Source of the DNA: Bacillota bacterium
GTDB taxonomy: Bacteria > Bacillota > Clostridia > Saccharofermentanales > Fastidiosipilaceae
NCBI GenBank assembly: GCA_023388205.1
Contig: JAEWGS010000016.1
Span: forward strand, 1 to 8,772
Direction of reading: 5' to 3'
DNA: 8,772 nucleotides
Below, one piece after another: positions 6,256 through 8,772 of this stretch. How positions within the stretch are numbered: position 1 is the first letter of the stretch; the number at the start of each line of letters is the position of its first letter. The notes under the pieces are model-generated. The model did not search any database, was not told where the DNA came from, and saw nothing but the letters and a program-made list of their open reading frames with translations. A program made the position numbers and the translations under genes.

Positions 6256-6795
6256 CTACGCCTTGCTTTTAACTTTTAACGGTGCGAGGAACATCGACAT
6301 GGTTCGACCTTCCATCTTGGGCTGTTTATCGATTTCACCAAACTCTTGACAGCGTTCAGCAAAATTTTTAAGGACCGGAAAGGCTTGTGACGTGTAAGCC
6401 ATTTCGCGACCACGAAAACGGATGGTCACTTTCACCTTTGAACCTTCTTTTAAGAAACGACAGGCATTTTTAGTTTTGAAAGCCAAATCGTGTTCTTCGG
6501 TCGTCAGCTTCAGCGTGACCTCTTTCAATTCCTGTGTCTTTTGTTTCTTGCGCTGTTCGCGTTCACGTTTAGATTGTTCAAACATATGTTTGCCGTAATC
6601 CATCACGCGACACACCGGATTCTCCGGATTCGGAGAAATCAGCACCAGATCCAAATCAGCTTCTTCCGCCTTTTGGCGGGCAACTTCGATCGGAACAACT
6701 CCGAGCATCTGACCATCTGCGTCTATCAAACGAACTTCGCGGAAACGAATATTGTCGTTGACATCCATTCCTTTTTTCTGAGGTCCTCTAGCTAT
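6256..6795 (-). CDS. infC: Translation initiation factor IF-3, probably starting at an AUA codon
   Basis: IF3 binds the 30S subunit, prevents premature joining of the 50S and rejects non-canonical start codons and wrong initiator tRNA. The predicted 179-residue protein has the IF3 N domain (about 11-80: VNDNIRFREVRLIDADGQ, then ISPNPENPVCRVMDYGKHMF), a lysine/arginine-rich linker (about 76-90) and the C domain (about 90-175) with VTIRFRGREMAY and MEGRTMSMFLAPL. No normally spaced ATG exists. The ATG at 6768 has only AAGG directly against it, and the GTG at 6819 lacks a GG-containing site. GGGGGTG (6809-6803) can pair with the 16S anti-Shine-Dalgarno and lies 7 nt before ATA at 6795. AUU/AUC/AUA starts are known for infC and serve IF3 autoregulation. 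The gene identity is certain; the start is inference. Confidence 0.96.
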   Translation of the reverse strand: MARGPQKKGMDVNDNIRFREVRLIDADGQMLGVVPIEVARQKAEEADLDLVLISPNPENPVCRVMDYGKHMFEQSKREREQRKKQKTQELKEVTLKLTTEEHDLAFKTKNACRFLKEGSKVKVTIRFRGREMAYTSQAFPVLKNFAERCQEFGEIDKQPKMEGRTMSMFLAPLKVKSKA

Positions 6796-6960
6796 CTTGC
6801 GACACCCCCAATTCTGCACATCTTCTTTTCAAGTAAGAAAAAAGGAACCGCTAGGTTCCTTCAAAAGCATCTATCCGAATCCCATATTTCGGTGATCATT
6901 CTCTTGAAACCTCTTCACCCTAGCTTGAGGTGGAAGACCTTCGTCCTCACTTGACCAAAG
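6796..6960 (-). ncRNA. infC leader with attenuator hairpin (L20-leader-like)
   Basis: The transcript from the promoter at 6962-6990 has about 160 nt of untranslated leader before infC. It ends in a terminator-like hairpin AAGGAACC-TAGC-GGTTCCTT (6861-6842) followed by TTTTCTTACTT. Upstream, TTCAAGAG (6908-6901) can pair with CTTTTGAA (6867-6860), which touches the base of the terminator stem and could act as an antiterminator. In Bacillota the infC-rpmI-rplT operon is controlled by L20 through premature termination in such a leader (the L20_leader family). The position and the terminator fit this; I could not confirm the L20-binding fold itself by eye. Confidence 0.7.
6842..6861 (-). terminator. 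Intrinsic terminator (attenuator) inside the infC leader
   Basis: A perfect 8-bp stem with a TAGC tetraloop is followed on the minus strand by a T-rich run at 6841-6831. It stands about 95 nt downstream of the predicted transcription start and ahead of infC, so it is a conditional rather than an end-of-operon terminator. Confidence 0.8.
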
Positions 6961-6961
6961 T

Positions 6962-6990
6962 AGTTTAACGAAGCTTTTATCGCTTGTCAA
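6962..6990 (-). promoter_or_regulatory. Sigma-A promoter of infC-rpmI-rplT
   Basis: On the minus strand a consensus -35 box TTGACA (6990-6985) and a -10 box TAAACT (6967-6962) are separated by exactly 17 bp. Transcription should start near 6955. This is the best-formed promoter in the window, as expected for a translation operon. Confidence 0.85.
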
Positions 6991-7004
6991 TCTTCTTTTT
7001 TTCG

Positions 7005-7041
7005 GCTGCTCTCTGACTTCGCAACGCTGCTCACTGACTTC
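7005..7041. repeat. Short direct repeat, period 21
   Basis: GCTGCTCTCTGACTTC (7005-7020) recurs as GCTGCTCACTGACTTC (7026-7041) with one mismatch. It lies directly upstream of the infC promoter. Confidence 0.7.
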
Positions 7042-7056
7042 TAAGCAGCAAAAGCT

Positions 7057-7164
7057 CGCACCCGCACATATCAATTATTCTCACCCCGCGAACTCCGCGC
7101 ATGTCGACTATTTTCGCACCTCCACATGTCGGCTATTCTCGCGCCCGCACATCCCAGCTGTTAG
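7057..7164. repeat. Four degenerate tandem repeat units of about 25 bp
   Basis: Units can be aligned at 7057-7081, 7082-7114 (about 8 bp longer), 7115-7139 and 7140-7164. Shared features are a CGC(A/G)CC start, a CACATGTC-like middle and a (C/T)TATT(C/T)T end. Units 1 and 3 are the closest pair. The array sits between ftsY and the infC promoter in a stretch without a convincing gene. A second duplication, CCCGAGCTT with CAC after it, occurs at 7167-7179 and 7204-7215. Confidence 0.65.
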
Positions 7165-7301
7165 TCCCCGAGCTTACACCCAAGCATCAGCCTGTCGAAG
7201 ATACCCGAGCTTCACAAAATGAGACGGCCAGGTTCCCTTTGAAACGAGCCTTGGCTCAAGGTCTCTTAACGAACAGCGCAGCTCGATGAGCGTTTCAAGT
7301 C
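7165..7301. other. Non-coding stretch downstream of ftsY with a long inverted repeat
   Basis: No convincing gene or recognised RNA is visible. TTGAAACG (7239-7246) and CGTTTCAA (7291-7298) are perfect 8-bp inverted arms 44 nt apart. Between them is a smaller dyad CCTTG-GCT-CAAGG (7249-7261). This may fold at the 3' end of the ftsY transcript, but it lacks the T-tract of a standard terminator. Confidence 0.45.
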
Positions 7302-8237
7302 TTAGGCTTTGAAATCTTCTGGACTCGGCAAAAGTGAATCCACGAAGCGATCCACATCAAAGTCCACCAGATCATCCACACCTTCACCCAAGCCGGCTAA
7401 ATAAAGAGGAAGTCCCGTTTTTTCAGCGACCGCAACAGCCACGCCTCCTTTTGCGCTGCCATCTAACTTTGTGATGCACACCCCATCCACTCGGCTGGTT
7501 TCTGCAAAAGTCTGCGCCTGCAATATAGCATTTTGCCCCGTCGTCGCATCAATAACGATCAGCGTTCTCGTAATCTCGCCCGCGGCCTCTCGATCAATCA
7601 CGCGACGGATCTTATTGAGCTCATCCATGAGATTCTTTTTGTTTTGCAGACGGCCTGCCGTGTCAATTAAGATCGCGTTGCACTGTCTTGCCTTCGCAGC
7701 TTTTATGGCATCAAAGACCACCGCTGCAGGATCCGAGCCCTCGGACTGAGCGACGAATAAAGCGCCCGTCTTTTCTGCCCAATGCCTCAACTGATCAATC
7801 GCCGCCGCACGGAACGTGTCAGCTGCCGCCAACAAAACCTTGTGCCCTTCTTTGATGAAACGCGAAGCCAATTTTCCCGCCGTAGTTGTCTTGCCGGAAC
7901 CATTCACCCCGACAAGCAAGATCATGTTCAATCGATTGGGATTCAAGGACAACTGTCGCGGCGTCTTCAAGACAGCCTTGGTCTCCTCGCGCAGGATCTG
8001 AAAAACGGTACTCGCTTTCCGATCGCCCGTCTCCGTCATCTGACGGCGCACCTTAGACAAACAGTGATCGACAAAACTCGCACCCATATCCGTGCGCAGC
8101 AAAATCATCTCCAGTTCCTCGAGCATCTCTTCATCAAAGTCAAAGTCGCCCTCACGCTCTGAATGCACCTGCACATTCTGAAAAATAAAGGCTTTCGTTT
8201 TTTCTAAACCAGTTTTAAAGCGATCAAAAAAAGCCAT
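7302..8237 (-). CDS. ftsY: Signal recognition particle receptor FtsY
   Basis: FtsY is the SRP receptor GTPase. It forms a twin-GTPase complex with Ffh and delivers ribosomes making membrane proteins to the translocon at the inner face of the membrane. The 311-residue protein is of the short Gram-positive type without a long acidic A domain. It has the N helical bundle (about 1-95) and the NG GTPase domain with G1 GVNGSGKTT (110-118), the insertion-box motif DTFRAAA (140-146), G3 DTAGR (192-196), G4 TKLD (256-259) and GLGE (282-285). AAAAGGAG (8250-8243) is 5 nt before the ATG. It follows smc by about 120 bp in the same direction, the common Bacillota arrangement, and is probably co-transcribed with it. 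Confidence 0.98.
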   Translation of the reverse strand: MAFFDRFKTGLEKTKAFIFQNVQVHSEREGDFDFDEEMLEELEMILLRTDMGASFVDHCLSKVRRQMTETGDRKASTVFQILREETKAVLKTPRQLSLNPNRLNMILLVGVNGSGKTTTAGKLASRFIKEGHKVLLAAADTFRAAAIDQLRHWAEKTGALFVAQSEGSDPAAVVFDAIKAAKARQCNAILIDTAGRLQNKKNLMDELNKIRRVIDREAAGEITRTLIVIDATTGQNAILQAQTFAETSRVDGVCITKLDGSAKGGVAVAVAEKTGLPLYLAGLGEGVDDLVDFDVDRFVDSLLPSPEDFKA

Positions 8238-8295
8238 GTCTACTCCTTTTTCTATCTATCAGCTCCGGTTAACGGCGGTCAAATATCGTCCTAGA

Positions 8296-8366
8296 CGTCA
8301 AGCGACGTTCTGTCGGTTCAAACGGCATCGCCAGAAGCCGCAGCTTTTTCCCTCCGTCAAACGACA
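8296..8366. repeat. Imperfect repeat around the smc-ftsY junction
   Basis: CGTCAAGCGACG (8296-8307) and CGTCAAACGACA (8355-8366) match at 10 of 12 positions. The second copy overlaps the last codons and stop of smc. The significance is uncertain. Confidence 0.35.
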
Positions 8367-8772
8367 CCTGGGTTAAGTCTCAGCGCATCCTCCGTTACAT
8401 CCTCCGCCTCATCCAAAGACAAGGAGAGCACTTTGGAGATACCTTTTTCCGGCATGCTCACGCCATAAATGCGGTTGGCCGCTTCCATGGTTCCTTTGCG
8501 GTGCGTCACGATAATGAACTGCGTCTTCTGGGCGCAATGCTTAAGATAGTCAACAAAGCGGAAAATGTTGGCGTCGTCCAGAGCCGCTTCGACCTCATCG
8601 AGGACACAAAAGGCTGTCGGCTTCAATTTTTGAATTGCAAAAAGCAAAGCGATCGCCGCCAAACAGCGCTCTCCTCCAGACAGCAACAGCATGTTCTGCA
8701 TGCGTTTCCCAGGCGGACAAACGCGGATATGAATTTCTGCGCTCAAACTGTCATCTCCGTCAAGGCTGAGCT
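8357..8772 (-). CDS. smc: Chromosome segregation protein SMC, C-terminal fragment
   Basis: SMC is the ATPase core of the bacterial condensin, which compacts and separates replicated chromosomes with ScpA and ScpB. The frame stays open to the right edge, so the 137 visible codons are only the C-terminal head half; the N-terminal Walker A, the coiled coils and the hinge lie outside. Visible are the conserved PPGK (about 20 residues in), the ABC signature LSGGE, the Walker B/D-loop FCVLDEVEAALDDAN and the H-loop THRKGTMEAA, followed by a short acidic tail. The TTG at 8746 that could be read as a start is internal: the upstream codons (…LDGDDS) continue the SMC sequence. ftsY follows downstream. 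Confidence 0.96.
   Translation of the reverse strand, partial: LSLDGDDSLSAEIHIRVCPPGKRMQNMLLLSGGERCLAAIALLFAIQKLKPTAFCVLDEVEAALDDANIFRFVDYLKHCAQKTQFIIVTHRKGTMEAANRIYGVSMPEKGISKVLSLSLDEAEDVTEDALRLNPGVV

Noticed and set aside
6490..6954. 154-codon plus-strand open frame opposite infC and its leader
   Set aside because: It is antisense to a certain gene and its attenuator, and its phenylalanine-rich composition is typical of a shadow frame.
6871..7074. 67-codon minus-strand open frame upstream of infC, starting at TTG with a GGGGTG-like site
   Set aside because: It runs across the infC promoter and leader, has no recognised family and an odd cysteine/arginine composition. I regard the frame as accidental.
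7057..7164. CRISPR-like array
   Set aside because: The units are contiguous and degenerate, without unique spacers, and no cas gene is nearby.
7101..7289. 62-codon plus-strand open frame over the degenerate repeats
   Set aside because: Its sequence is dictated by the repeats, and no ribosome binding site or family match is visible.
7042..7301. Possible SRP RNA (ffs) gene next to ftsY
   Set aside because: I looked for the conserved tetraloop region with GGAAGCAG-like sequence and a long paired stem and did not find them.
7782..8162. 126-codon plus-strand open frame opposite ftsY
   Set aside because: It is fully antisense to ftsY and has no domain of its own.

Overview
The window looks like chromosomal core-genome DNA from a low- to mid-GC Gram-positive bacterium (Bacillota, most likely a clostridial lineage). 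The evidence is the gene order smc-ftsY, infC-rpmI-rplT followed by a TrmH/SpoU methyltransferase, strong AGGAGG-type ribosome binding sites, an attenuator-type leader before infC, and clostridial-type AlaX and HflX proteins. I cannot name a genus. There is no CRISPR array, transposase, phage gene, tRNA or rRNA.

Layout. Positions 1-1263 (minus) hold hflX and, 2 nt downstream, the first codons of a THUMP-type RNA methyltransferase that leaves the window. Positions 1264-1600 are an AT-rich divergent spacer with a promoter and a small inverted repeat in front of a plus-strand XRE-family regulator (1601-2278), which ends in a strong hairpin. Positions 2619-3863 (minus) encode an AlaX-L alanyl-tRNA editing protein. 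It is transcribed divergently from apt (4019-4552, plus) across a compact pair of overlapping promoters. apt converges on the TrmH-family methyltransferase (4735-5598, minus). Upstream of that lies the translation operon infC-rpmI-rplT (6795 down to 5672, minus), with its own sigma-A promoter and an attenuator-like leader (about 6955-6796). Positions 7165-7301 and the repeat-rich stretch before it separate it from ftsY (7302-8237, minus), which follows the C-terminal end of smc (8357 to the right edge).

Functional theme. Almost everything serves translation and RNA quality: a ribosome-associated GTPase (HflX), two RNA methyltransferases, a tRNA proofreading enzyme (AlaX), IF3, L35 and L20. 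Added to these are SRP-receptor targeting (FtsY), chromosome condensation (Smc) and adenine salvage (Apt). The only gene of unknown role is the XRE-family regulator.

I see no convincing new multi-gene system. The points most worth a second look are the probable AUA start codon of infC and its leader, the unassigned XRE regulator with an inverted repeat at its promoter and TAACTG-like sequences on both sides, and short tandem duplications that occur in nearly every longer intergenic region, including four degenerate ~25-bp units at 7057-7164.
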